Shown: positions 46,180-58,496 of the stretch, piece by piece
How the letters are laid out: each line of letters starts with the position of its first letter
How positions within the stretch are numbered: the stretch's first letter is position 1
Source of the DNA: Rutidosis leptorrhynchoides
Taxonomy: Eukaryota > Streptophyta > Magnoliopsida > Asterales > Asteraceae
Direction: 5' to 3'
Assembly (NCBI RefSeq): GCF_046630445.1
Contig: NC_092340.1
Coordinates: 35,238,001-35,302,000 of the forward strand
Length of the DNA stretch: 64,000 bases
Made by a program: the position numbers and the translations under genes
The notes under the pieces: generated by a model
Database searches by the model: none
Told to the model about the DNA's origin: nothing
The model's input: only the letters and a program-made list of their open reading frames with translations

Positions 46180-48073
46180 GGTAATAGCACGATTTGATTT
46201 GTCAAATTACTAGAATTACTAAGGATAGAACTATCAAGAATATATGTTCTTGATATGTTCAGAGGTTAAGTAGAATGTAAAAGTCATGTAACATGGCAAA
46301 TGATGATTATAAAGTCTATGAATAATCATCTTCCATTAAAAATTTAGCATGACTTACTGTAATATAATCATGTTGGTCTGACGTCATTATATTATCCTAA
46401 CTCATGCTTCAATTCCCAACACTACCTCAAATCATTCAAAATTTAAACTTGTATGTTATAGAAATATAGAAACTAAAACAGTTTCCTTTATTATGTAACA
46501 CAGATAGTGCGAAGTGATAAATAATTTCGGACAAGAATAGTTATGAAGGTATCTTCAGAAATATAGAGGATATTTATAACGAAAGATACGATGATATCTT
46601 AGAATTTTCTAAGATCCAATGATAATGAGGAAAATTCTTCTGTAAGGATTTAGAATGCGTAAGGAGATCTTTTGTGGTTTTCATCAGAATTCGAATCATC
46701 TAGATTCTTTGATTACAGGTTTAGTCCTTGTGATTTGTCCATGGTCTCCTTCATGGTTAGCTCAATCCGTTTTTCAGTTCTAAATCTGAGCTTTTTCAAT
46801 ATGTCATTCTTTATCATCAAACTTTTGGCCATTAAGACCACCTATAGCTTTTGCTGCTTCGTCAGCATTCTCAAGGTTAACGAATCTGAATCATTGATTA
46901 TCAATCCGAGATGTTTTCAATAATTTTGAATTTGAAGTGTTTAAGCATAGGATGTAACCATTAATGGTTCTAATTTTGGTGGTTTGACGTGATAATTCAT
47001 CACAAAATATGAATGAATATATATATGAATTTAGTAATCTTTAGGAAGCTAACACCTGCTAAAGCTTTACTTGGATTCTGATATGTCAAAATTAGAATAT
47101 GTAATTGAATTTGTACAAAAATGGTTATTCTTTAGTGAACGGATACATATATCTTGTGAACGTAAGTAGTATAGTTACTGATTATTGAATCAGAATTGAA
47201 GAATGTACAATGCAACATATTAATGTGAGATATAAATATTTTTCGGGTATTACCTACCCGTTAAAATATTTTCACAATTAACAGTTTGTACAAAAGAACT
47301 TTAATTACAATCTTTATGGAGATATACGTTCATATATGTATTCTTCAAATATAATATAGATTTAATGAGTTAATATAATATTAAAATCATTTGATTTGAG
47401 GTTGAAACAAGAATAAATAATCTTCAAAACTTGAGAGATTACATAATCGTCGCGGAATATTTCGTTAATGGAGTTATGAATCAATACTTCATCGTTCATT
47501 GTTATTGATATACCTCGGTATATGATGTTGGTGCTTGTGGAATTCTTGTGAAATTCACAAGACACGAATAATGTTTTCTAAAAAGTTTCGAGTACATCAA
47601 AAATGAAAGTGTAAAATCAGACATGTATTTGAATAATACACTTGATTTATTATGAAATGGAGTTTATTGTGCTAAAGCAGTGATTAACGATCATTAAGTC
47701 ATTAACGAAGGATGTACATTATAGCATATTAGTGATATGAATTAACCAAGTAGTACATACTAGTTAAGATTTACACGTAATAGCTTAGTACGAAAAGATT
47801 TATTATTGTTTCAAACCATATATATATATAAAGTATACATATATAATTCTTCAGGAAGAACGAGTCAATACATCTTAACTCATTATTACGAATATTCCTT
47901 GGTATCTATGGGGCGTATGATGTTGATATCCGAGGTACTGAGTGTGATGTTGAGGCGTGAAATGCAGATGTTGTTGTTGGTGATGCTGATGCTGTTGGTG
48001 GTGATGCTGATGGTGCTTACAATGCTTGTGGTGTTGGTGATGTTGGTGGTATTATTGGTACTAGTGGTGCTGG
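46180..48073 (-). other. Element A internal region, 5' side non-coding part
   Basis: Resumes element A directly after the B insertion (GGTAATAGCACGATTTG). It has no convincing coding region. 47930-48110 is a GGT/GTT-type low-complexity stretch that forms the Asn/Thr-rich C-terminus of the gag-like frame when read on the minus strand. Confidence 0.55.
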
Positions 48074-48577
48074 TTATGTTGCTGGTGTTGCTTGTGGTAC
48101 TTGGGTAGTAGGTGTGAGCCTAGCTTCCAAATCGTGCACTGTTTCCTCCAGGGTTTCTACTTTTTGCTCGAGTCTATGGATTTGTTCTACCCATTCCTCC
48201 GTAAGGTTTGTCAATTCTTAATATTTAGTTCGAAGTCTTCTAACTTCTTCTAATAACCCTATCTGGTTAGAATTCGGGAGTAGAGGACGAATACTGTCTT
48301 GGGCTACATCGAGTCGACCTTCGAGGCGGAAAATCCTTGTGAAAAGAGTGAAAGTGGTATTGCGAACAGGTTCGCCGGTAAGCGGATCGAGTACTCCGAT
48401 GTTTGGTGGTAAGTTTGGCTCATGATAAGGAGTACCTTCTTCATTTCTCCATAGGGTGAGTATTTCGCGAACCCATCCCCATTTTCTGAAGAAATCTCGG
48501 TAATTGATCGGTGGGTGTGCTCCCATCACGCTATCTTCGGAGCTAGAGGAACTTGAGGAATCAGGTGAGAAATCCAT
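48074..48577 (-). pseudogene. Gag-like gene of element A
   Basis: The start MDFSPDSSSSSSSEDSVMG is followed by YRDFFRKWGWVREILTLWRN and LTGEPVRNTTFTLFTRI. After a TAA at 48218-48220 the same frame continues with a coiled-coil (WVEQIHRLEQKVETLEETV) to a second TAA at 48074-48076. Placement 0.9 kb downstream of the primer site, together with the homologue in B, suggests a reduced gag able to bind RNA or form particles. No zinc knuckle is seen. The family is not identified. Confidence 0.55.
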
Positions 48578-49459
48578 ATTATGTGTTTGGAATAAGGTTT
48601 GATATGAAATGGGTGTTTAATATTGAATGATATATTCGTCTCCTTGAATACGTATATATAGAAAAAGATTTCCGTAATTTACGGAGGAAATTTAGGAAAA
48701 GTGTTAGACAAAGTCTATTGGGATAGATATGATAAGATATGATTTGTCTATACTCCATTTATGCAATAATTGCAGTATGACGTGTCTAGATTAAAAATGA
48801 TAAGTATGTAATCAGATAATGATTAAAGACTTTCAATTCATAATGGCCTATTCAGGTCTAGGGCTTGAGCTATAGGATCCTTTAAATTGATAATCCAAAC
48901 CCTTCCATTCTAGAATTTCGTAGACGCCATCCGTCAAGAAAATTCAATGATCAAAAATAACGAGAAAACAAAGATTTAAAAGTAACGAATATGAGTAGTG
49001 ATGACATTATAATATCTTTGAGATTCTCGATAACTCAATGACATTTTCCGATTCGCAAACCGATGCATAAAGGCATAAAGCATATAGGTATGTGGTATAA
49101 CAAGGAGGTTATATACGTTTGAGTATGAATAGTAACAAATATTGGAGTTTCAAAAATCATGGATAATATTTCATGTAATACATATGTAAAACCATGATAG
49201 ATGACATAGGAATGTCGAGAACGGTGTCGCATTTAAATGTGGTGGCGGAATTGAATAGTACTTAGGAGAATGAGCAGAGTTCTTAGATTGGCTCGGCATT
49301 CTAAGATAAGTAAAGTTTCTAAAGTATAGTGTAGCATTTAACAGTTAAAGGCAACAATTAAAGGCACTATAGTCAAAGGAAGTTGTAGTCCTACATTGCT
49401 AAGGTACCTAATTGTATAAGGCACACTTAAAATGCAATCCTGGTTCTCTACAACAGCCT
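48578..49459 (-). other. Element A leader
   Basis: Non-coding sequence between gag-like start and primer site. It contains TATGATAAGATATGATTTGTC and ATGCAATA...GCAGTATGACGTGTCTAGA blocks also found in B's leader (42380-42450). Confidence 0.5.
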
Positions 49460-49471
49460 GCTCTGATACCA
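49460..49471 (-). other. Element A primer binding site
   Basis: The minus strand reads TGGTATCAGAGC, three bases inside the right LTR. This fixes element orientation. Confidence 0.85.
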
Positions 49472-51004
49472 ATCTGTCACACCCCCCAAAATGGATCAGG
49501 GGTAATTGTGACCAATCATATCATAACACAGTTGTATAAACGAGAACGACTCTATATGAGACTTTTTAAATAAAACCTTTGTTAATAAAACAGCGAAAGC
49601 AGTAATACATGTTTACATTATTATTAAAACGTAAAATAAATGTTTATGAACTAAAATATAATATGCGATGTGGACTCCATGCAAGCATCATATCTATCAT
49701 TACAAAGTTGCAAACAGCTAGCTCAATCATCACCTGAGACAAAACATGCTTAAAGTGTCAACCAAAAAGGTTGAGTGAAATTCACAGATTTATAAATAAT
49801 ATCCAAAGTTTTAGACCACAAGATTTAGTTTAAAGTTGATTGATATAGAAATATCAATCTAAAAGTGTTGCTGCATTTTGTAATATCGCTACTAAACAAA
49901 TTTACCCTATGACACCTTGTACTTTCAGTGTCGTGGAATCATTATTATGTAACCAAAGACCAATGGTCGAATGGTTAGAGACGTTACTCTCAATAGGCCT
50001 ACTCACAATAATTAAGTTTGCATTTAAACGTAGCAATTGACGATATTACGGTAGGAATTTAGCATGAATCAAAGCATGACAGCATAGTTAATAATTTAGT
50101 ACTTGTGTCTAAGTGTAAAACAGTTATAAAGCAAGCATGTGTCTCACCCCAAAAGTTATAAATAGTTAAGTAAATAGTAAAAGTGGGGCTATGAAAATCA
50201 CCTTAGTAGCACAAAAGAGTATTCCACGAAAGAATTGAACGGAAGGACGTGACCGAGATCTCAACCTAGAGATAGAACGTATGATCAGACATTGCCTAAC
50301 AGACAATAGTATATAGTACTATATTGATAGTAATGGTTCACTAAAGAATTTCCATTTTCGGAAGGTTATTATTTATGGAAAGTTTCCACTTATAGTAATT
50401 TTCCAATTTTAGAAAGTTCGGGTTAATCTTTAGCAAGACGTTGTATAACTTTACTCAAACTTCGTTGCTATCAAATAAGTCAGGAATGACCAGATGTAAC
50501 CGGGGGCCCAGGACTCTTGACCAAAATCTAAGTCATGGCATTCGAGATCCACAAGCTTACCCATAAATGGCAACCTAGACATCATTCACTTACGACCGTG
50601 AGTAGCGATGAAGTTCACATGAATTATACATTATCTTTGATTAACCTTCACTTTAGGTTTATATGTTATTATATATGTTATATTATATTTATTAATGTAT
50701 TAACAATTTGATTATCTTATATTATATACTATAAGTTATTATTATTAAATTAGTATAGTTATAAAATAAGTGTTTATTAATAATGTATTGTTATTAACTT
50801 ACATTATAAGCATTATACTTTATTATATAGTATACTTAGTTATTAACTGTAAGTTATAATAATAATATTAATTTAGTATATGTAATATACTTATGTTAAT
50901 CGAAAATCATACTAATATATGTTAATTCGAATATTAATTCATTTGTAACAACCCGACATCGTTTTACCAAAAATACGTGTTAAAAAAAAATTTGTATGGC
51001 AGTG

Positions 51005-51090
51005 TATCTGGACGGCGTCCAGTTATCTGGACGGCGTCCAGTATTGAAAGACAGGACGGCGTCCCAAGCATTTGGACGGCGTCCAAATGA
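51005..51090. repeat. GGACGGCGTCC motif cluster, left side
   Basis: Four copies of a (T)GGACGGCGTCC(A) near-palindrome within about 85 bp. Four further copies, the last changed to GGACGGAGTCC, lie at 52960-53040 near the other end of the same LTR. Confidence 0.85.
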
Positions 51091-51714
51091 ACTAAAGTTG
51101 ACTGATCAGTTTTTCAATTTCACGCGAGTGGAAAACCCGCTTCCCGACACTTTTAAAATGAAACGACTTTCACACCACATCATATTAAGTAAAACATAGA
51201 GATTTCCACAATGAACATAAGTTTTACAACACCGGGCCTACAATGACCCGTTTTACAAATAATGTAACGATTTCGACCCATTTAACTCTTTAGACGGATT
51301 AGGACTCTACAACCCAACCCAATACCAAGAGCATAATCCCGGGGACTACCAAATCCTCAATCCGGGTCCAAAACTCCAAGAAGCTACCCCATCGAGCCCA
51401 AGCGCTCCTACGCATCTAGTCTACAACTAGCTATCATCACAATCACAATACCTGTAAAAAGGTAAACAACGAGAGGGGTAAGCTTAACGCTTAGTGAATG
51501 CAATAATTATACATATACATATATAATGTACCTACTTGCATACACTTACTCACATACCGCATACATGCTAGCAACATAATTAGCAAACCATCTCAAGTAT
51601 CAAGCTAATAACCTCCAATATTGCAAGCTAGCATAACCAATAGCATATACTCAAACAATATAACATGCTACACTACAACACATACACAATACCATATGGT
51701 TAACCATAATGCTA

Positions 51715-51995
51715 TGGTGCTACAGGCTCGTGGTTCACACCATACGCATTCGAGTCATACTCTTTTATAGTGCTACCGGCTCGTGGTTCACACTTCGTTT
51801 TATAGTGCTACCGGCTCGTGGTTCACACTCGATGCTACCGGATCGTGGTTCACATCTTAGTTTATAGTGCTACCGGCCCGTGGTTCACACTCGATGCTAC
51901 CGGCTCGTGGTTCACATCTTATTTTATAGTGCTACCGGCTCGTGGTTCACACTCGTCACATACATGCTATGGTACTACCGGCTCATGGTTCATAC
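51715..51995. repeat. GCTACCGGCTCGTGGTTCACA array
   Basis: Eight imperfect copies, spaced about 25-45 bp apart, alternate with TTTTATAGT and CTCGA linkers. The array lies inside solo LTR C. It is GC-rich compared with its surroundings. Confidence 0.8.
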
Positions 51996-54586
51996 CATAA
52001 CATTCACAAATAAATACACTATATACATACATGCATAATTCAACTCACCTTGGAATGCCCGCACAAGTAGTGTATTACGATCCCCGTCCTCATATTCGAG
52101 CGAGTAACCACCTATATCACACATAGGCACAAATATGCACATAAATAGCCATTCTCTAAAAGAGAGCCCGACACTCACATCCCTTAGTCGAGGGATCTCA
52201 CCTTGCTCGCCAAAACCTGCCCATTTAACACCTAACGGACACAAACCAATTACCACTACGGGTGGTAATCCCGACCCATACAAAGTCAATCCAATTTGAC
52301 ATAAGTCCCAAAAACATCTTTAATCACTAACGACTAGTGATTTACTTTCCAAAACATCGTTTAACACTTTAATCAAACCTTTATATACACGGTTCATAAA
52401 TTCTCGATCTCATGACTTAGTTTGACAACATTTGAGGTTAACACCCATTTGTCATACCAACATGTTCTTATGAACATCTAAACACTAACACAATTACAAT
52501 CTAGTGGTTAAACACCCAAACCATGACCAAATTTGTCCTCAAACCCTAAACCCACAATAATCGGGTTTACTTACACAATACATAAAGTAAAACCCCCAAA
52601 TTCATGAGAAATGGAGTTTATAATCCAAACTAGTTCAATCCCTAAATATGAACAAGAATCTTAACAATAAAATTCGGAGTTAGAGTTTACCATAACAATC
52701 AAAATGTAGCCGAGAACGAAAGGAAAAACTTTAACTCTAGCGACCCGACCCAAACCGCTCTTCTTCTTCTCCAAACTAAGCTTTCTCTCACTAAAAACAC
52801 CTCCTATCTCTAGGGTTTGAAGATGAGAGTGTTGGTGGGTGAAATGTGATCCATAAATGAGGTTGGATCAGTTTTAGAGGCTCCAAACCGACCCCAAGTG
52901 AAAAGACCCAAATACCCCTTTTAATTTGAGTAAAATAGAGCTGCTGGCCCGTCAGGCCTTCTGGACGGCGTCCAAAAAGCTTGGACGGCGTCCTAACCTT
53001 CATTGTTGGACGGCGTCCTGAAGTCTGGACGGAGTCCCAATGAACTGAGTCTGAAACTGAACTTGTTTTGGTCGTAACTTTCAAACCGTAACTCCGTTTT
53101 CGACGAATCAAATATCGTTGGAAATGTAATGAGATTTACTATCCAATGGTAAGGTTTTAGAACATCAACTCCAACTTTATTTGGAATCCAAATATACACT
53201 TACATGCCTCGTATTTTGAATGACGCTCGAAATAATGTGTAACTGAAAAACGGGTGTTACATCATTAAATATTATATTTATAATTTTTATAAACTTAGTT
53301 AATTATACAATTCAGTAGGATATTTTAAAAAAATAATTTTATCAAGTTTTTGTATTTATTTCCCACTTTTCTTTATATATATACTCGATTTATATTAATC
53401 AAATTTAATTAGGTAATAAATATTAAATCGACATAAATAAATAATTTTATATTTTTTACAGGTTCTATATTATGTAAAAATGTTATAAAAATTATTAAAT
53501 CAAATTTTATATCAAAATATTATTTATTTAATGTTTTCTAATTATTTAACCATTGTAATAGGCCTATAATTAAATAAATAGGAAAAATAATTTAAAATTA
53601 ATTTTTATATTTTGTTTAAAGTATCTAGTGATTCTACTAATTATATAAAAATTTTATAAAAATATTTAATACACATTTGTATTTATTTTGTATTTTCTTT
53701 ATTATTTCTCTCGGTTTAGAATAATGCAAAAGTAAATTCTTTTTAAATACTAATCGTCCCATTTATTTAATTTTTAAAATTTTTGATTGTTTATAAAAGT
53801 ATAATAATCTCAAAAAAAATTATAATTATTTTTATTACTGTTTAATATTTTATTACAAATTTTATATTCTTTTTATGTTTAAATACTACATAATTCTTAT
53901 TTAATTATAAATAATATTCCATAAATTATCAAAATTATTTTTATATATCATAATACTTATAATACTAATTATAACATGTAAAAATAATTTATATATATTA
54001 AATTAGAATTTTTAAAGAATATACAAAAAATAAAAGCAATTCAATAAAAAATATAGAAAATACCTCAAGTACTTTCCCAAGTTTGTGAGAGAGTTTTTCT
54101 AAAGATTTGATACAAGTTTTTATGAAATGGAAGTGGGTATTTATAGTAAAAAAATGGTTGGTGAAAAGAAAAAAATATAAATAAAATAAAGGTGCCAATT
54201 TTGACAAAAAATAAAAACATGTTAAAAATGTTTTTAATAAGTTTTTGTTTTTGAAAATATTTAGTCAAAATTCATGGACTCATTATTTAATTTATAAAAA
54301 AAAATCTTTTTTTTATAAGCTAAAAAAATATATATATAATGATTAAAATAACTCATCATTTAATTAATAATTATGTTTCATATAGTTTTAAATATAATAC
54401 GCATTAATATTAATATTAACTAAAGTTATTTTATATAATTAGTGTAAACTTTAATTAACAAAAAAGTGTCGACTAAAACTAAATATTTGATCAATGTCAA
54501 ATTTAATTATATATTACGTATAGATAATAACCCTATAGTCAAATTAGTCAATTCAGGTATGAAAATATGAGGGTTGTTATAGACAT

Positions 54587-54862
54587 AATGACTAAAACTG
54601 TTAAAATAAAATGAAAAATGACAAAAAGTTAGAAGTTTTTCTTTTTCACAAGTTGGTTCTACTAACTTATTCCCTCCATAAAAAAGATTTGAGCTATTGT
54701 AACCCAACATAACTTTTTAATTGAAATGAGTTTTTTTTTTTTTTAAATTAAACCTAAAAGCTTTTAAAACCTAAAAAAAAGAAGCTTTGCTTTAAATCAG
54801 TTTCTTGTGCTCAGTTTAATTCTGTCAAAGGTGCTTCAAACGCACCTAATTATGTTGACAAT
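54587..54862. other. Right flank of element A
   Basis: AT-rich, with a T14-type run at 54730-54745. It continues the sequence left of 30876 once element A is removed. No coding region. Confidence 0.45.
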
Positions 54863-55143
54863 TTGGATTCAAAGGATCCGGTTGGTTATGTTTTAGGTGC
54901 AAGAGCGGAGGGTGCCCGTGGTTTAAAATTCAGGACTATATCCGATGAGGTTCCTAGTTTTACACCATCTCTGAGCTTAGTGTTGTCTCCCACTCGTATT
55001 TGCTTGTCGAAAGTCGAGGTTAATATTGATGATATTTTGGTGGATATTGATCTATGTTGTGTTGATGGTTCAACGTTGAAAGAAGTGGTTATAATGGAGC
55101 CATCTTCGTTTCATGTGGAGGTGTTAACGAGGGAGAGAGCAAG
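54863..55143 (+). pseudogene. Unidentified coding-like retroposed fragment, left half
   Basis: An open stretch encodes MDSKDPVGYVLGARAEGARG, then VNIDDILVDIDLCCVDGS. It is cut by solo LTR D at the GCAAG target site and resumes at 57978 in a frame that stops after about 24 codons. The right half ends in a LINE-like 3' end (TTTTTTCGAAGAAAAAAAAA at 58272-58292). It may be a truncated LINE or a processed pseudogene. I do not recognise the protein. Confidence 0.4.
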
Positions 55144-56206
55144 TGAAACGACCCGTCCATATTACTATAAACGCGGTACGTTATTCATTGATCCCATAGC
55201 GAGGTATTTGACTTCTATATGATACGTTTTAGAAAAATATTGCATTCGTTTCATAAAAAGCACACCATTATTATACATAATGCATGTTTTAAACAAGTGG
55301 GCGATTATTTAAGAAATAATTCCCATGATACATCAGTTACCAAATACTACACACATGACATAACTGTCGAATATAATACATGACAAAGGTTTTATTGAAT
55401 GCAACACTTCATTTAAACAAAAGCATGAGACTCCATGCACAGCTTGCTCAGATAATGCAACAGCGAAAGACTTTTTTAAGGACCTGAGAATAAACATGCT
55501 TAAACAGTCAACACAAAGGTTGGTGAGATATATAGGTTTAGCATCGATATAAATATAGACCACAAGATTTCATAGTTATAAATATATGTACACTCGCAAG
55601 TGTATAAAAGTATTCTATAAGTTGTTGAGCGCTTCGGTAACCATACTTAACCATAAATGTAGCATATTCCATTTATTATGAAATCTCCCTACACTGTACC
55701 AAGTGTAGTAAAAACGAAGTACTATGCAACCGTTTATGATACTAGAGCGACTAGCCCGGTTGGGGTTGTCAAACCCGATAGATCTATCAATAGGATTCGC
55801 GCTTACATGTTCTTACAACATGTAAATATTAGTTACCAAGCTATTAGGGAAGATATGCAAGGTGGTACAACTCAACGTAGAATATATTTTAAGTACTTGT
55901 GTTCATAGCGTAAAATATAAAATGCATGTATTCTCATCCCAAAATATTTTTAGAGTTTAAAAATGAGACTATGTACTCACAGTAGTAAAAGTATATTAAT
56001 AATAAGTTTTCAACTTATTAAAAATATGACCGTCGTCCTTGGATTCACGAACCTATAACAATAATAACGATTCAGATAATAATACGACATATGAATAAAA
56101 TAAAGCAAGTTCATAGAATACTTATATAATAATTTTTAACATTTTATGTTAGTAGTCCATTGTTAGTAGTCCAAAATAGTCCGAAAAGTCCAACAGTCCA
56201 ATAATC

Positions 56207-56209
<3 letters not shown>

Positions 56210-56263
<54 letters not shown>
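56210..56263. repeat. (AT)n microsatellite
   Basis: About 27 perfect AT units within solo LTR D. Confidence 0.9.
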
Positions 56264-56264
<1 letters not shown>

Positions 56265-57624
56265 CTCAGAATTACTCCACGACGTATTGTATACATATTG
56301 TCTTAGTATTAACTAAGACGTATTGTGTACGTATTGTCTTAGGATTTATCAAAATGTATTGTATACTTATTGTGTTAGAACGTACCAAGAATATTATTAT
56401 ACATATATACAATCACAGAATTAACTAAGATTATAATATTTTGTTATACTACTGATAACATGTCTAAATATATATAGGATATAGGAAAAGTTAACAAGGA
56501 TATGGTTAATATAGTTTTTATAATATAAATTTCGTCCATACAACGTTAATTTTAGCAGATTTTGTTTTGCTCGCCAAATATTCATTACAACTCCGTTTAA
56601 AGTGAATCAAATTGCTATGGATTCATTAAGAAGTAAATTTTACAAAACCAATTCAAAAAATTCATCCTAAGTAGTAATTTTTAGAGCTTTACCCTCTTTT
56701 TGTGTCGGTGGACAGATTTGGAAAAATCCCGGCATCCACCCAATATATGATTTTTGATAAAATACTTTCACTTTGTCTAAAATCATAAAAAAATACTGGA
56801 AGTCTTATTTACATATATTAACATATTTCCAAAGTCTTAGCCTCGAACTCTAAGTATAAGATAGGTTTTTAATTCTCAACCCAAAACAGCCCGCTTTTTA
56901 CCGAATGGAGATTAAAGGATATATGTTAAGTTTCAAGGTGTTCTTCATATGTACAAGTTATAAGTTCTTATATTAACTTAATATAACATCATAATACATA
57001 TAAATAAGTGTTATTAGAGTTAAGTTAGAAAGATTAGATTAGTTTTTCAAACAAGCTTGGTGTTCACCAAAACAAGTTCTAGTTTTTACAAGTTTTATAA
57101 GTATAATAAGATAGCAACTATACAAGGAATTGAACAAGGATTTCAAGAAGTATTTTACCTTTATTATGAAGAGAAAAGTTGCTAAGATTAAAGTATGATA
57201 TGAGAGCATTCAAGTGTGTGTTTTTAGTTTAAGAAAATGTGGAGTAAAAATGAGTTAAAATGGTCCTTATTTATAAGCTTTTAATTTTGGCTTTTAGTGA
57301 AAATATCTAAGATAAGTTAAATTGTATTAAGTCCTGCATGACATATTAAATTGATTAGGTCATGGATGAAATATTACACAAATAATTGCAGATTTCTATT
57401 GGTATATACTAATAGTAAATACTTCTAGAAGCTGTGTATAATACGGCTAAAAATACCGTATGAATGCGAGTAGAATTCTTTGAGGAAATTGAACGAAAAT
57501 ACGAGTATAGCTATCCTTTATATGTATTGGTATATTATAAAGTGTATTCAATACTTGTAAGGATGTATTTACACTCGTAATACATTATATGTAAATATAC
57601 ATTTTAACATAAGTTAATTACGTC

Positions 57625-57627
<3 letters not shown>

Positions 57628-57670
<43 letters not shown>
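57628..57670. repeat. (AT)n microsatellite
   Basis: About 21 perfect AT units within solo LTR D. Confidence 0.9.
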
Positions 57671-57674
<4 letters not shown>

Positions 57675-57977
57675 TGAAAACTCTTTTAATTAGTAGTATA
57701 AAAATATATATATAATACTTTGTTAATATACTTAATGAGATATTTAATTATCATATTTTCAAGTTAAATATATATAAATCCATATATATACACAATAATT
57801 AAACAATTAAATCAAGTTATGACGTTCGTGAATCGTCGGAATAAAAGGGTGACCAAAAGCTTGTGTAAAACTCTTTTCGGAGGTTCAAGATTTATTAAAA
57901 TTCATTGCTTATCAAGTCGGAATTATATAAAGATTAAGTTTAAATTTGGTCGGAAATTTTCGGGTCGTCACAGCAAG

Positions 57978-58293
57978 TCGAAGGATGTTGTTTCTCTTGT
58001 TAGAGGTCCGGAAAGTTTTGATTGTAGGTATTTTGTGTTGATTGTCGTAGTTTGGTTAGAATTAGATTTTTGTTTTGGTTCTTGTATTTGATCGTGTTAT
58101 GGACCGTTTTAGTGATCTGGTTACTCAATGTTCGGGTTTTGTTAGTTTTTGCTCTTTGTTTAGTGGTAAAGTCGTTTTCTGCTTCTGAGCCTTAAAGTGC
58201 TTTGATTCGGATTGTGTCTTTATTAGTCTTTCTCATCTAATGATAAAAAGACTGAGTTTTAACGTTATCATTTTTTCGAAGAAAAAAAAAATT
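57978..58293 (+). pseudogene. Retroposed fragment, right half with A-tail
   Basis: Continues 54863-55143 after the GCAAG duplication. It is GT-rich, with CTTTATTAGTCTTTCTCATC, then ATGATAAAAAGACTGAG, and ends TTTTTTCGAAGAAAAAAAAA, a typical plant LINE 3' end. No open frame above about 40 codons in register. Confidence 0.4.
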
Positions 58294-58496
58294 GCTGTTA
58301 CATGCCAAATCACTCCTCTTTAAAAATGAAATTTACTTCAATAATACTTGAAAAAAAGAGATTGGTCTTTTATGATATCAATTCAGAATTAACACTCACA
58401 CCCACCCACCAACCTCTCTGTCTATCTCTCTATTTCTTGATCCCCACCACCACCAACCACCTTCCACCACCACCAACCACCGCAATCAACCACCCA

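Larger units (their letters stand above)
50944..53261. mobile_element. Solo LTR C with TCATT target duplication
   Basis: 2318 bp from TGTAACAACCCG to CGGGTGTTACA, flanked by TCATT at 50939-50943 and 53262-53266. There is no internal region, so it arose by LTR-LTR recombination. It holds GGACGGCGTCC motif clusters near both ends and a GCTACCGGCTCGTGG repeat array. A leader-like AAACCCTAGAGATAGGAGG stretch on the minus strand (52800-52820) hints at minus-sense transcription. Confidence 0.92.
30881..54581 (-). mobile_element. Element A: giant non-autonomous LTR retrotransposon with GACAT target duplication
   Basis: LTRs at 30881-33655 and 49475-54581 (the latter split by a 2.3-kb insertion) are flanked by GACAT at 30876-30880 and 54582-54586. 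The minus-strand primer site TGGTATCAGAGC (tRNA-Met) is next to the right LTR, and the polypurine tract is next to the left LTR. The internal region without nested elements is about 4.3 kb (33656-34676 plus 46180-49474). It holds only a gag-like remnant, with no protease, reverse transcriptase or integrase, so it needs a helper. LTR differences are visible every 20-40 bases at the left edge, so it is older than B. Confidence 0.92.
49475..54581 (-). repeat. Element A, 5' LTR (right), split by solo LTR C
   Basis: 49475-50943 and 53267-54581 together (2784 bp) match 30881-33655 end to end. The break lies at ATTAATTCATT|AAATATT of the left LTR (about 32342). Confidence 0.9.
55144..57972 (-). mobile_element. 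Solo LTR D (B-like family) with GCAAG target duplication
   Basis: 2829 bp from TGAAACGACCCGTCC to TTCGGGTCGTCACA, flanked by GCAAG at 55139-55143 and 57973-57977. Its ends and inner landmarks (GATTCACGAACCTAT, TTCGTGAATCGTCGG, AAGTTTAAATTTGGTCGG) match the LTR of element B in the same order and orientation, so it is a relative with a largely different body. It has long AT tracts at 56210-56263 and 57628-57670. Confidence 0.9.

Noticed and set aside
47806-48108. 100-codon Leu/Val/Met-rich plus-strand frame
   Set aside because: Antisense reading of a GGT/GTT low-complexity tract in the gag-like C-terminus; it resembles a membrane protein only by composition.
58302-58496. N-terminal extension of the host gene from the first ATG
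   Set aside because: The extension is Pro/Thr/His-rich leader translation and overlaps a retroposon A-tail; the ATG at 58497 begins a family-like N-terminus.
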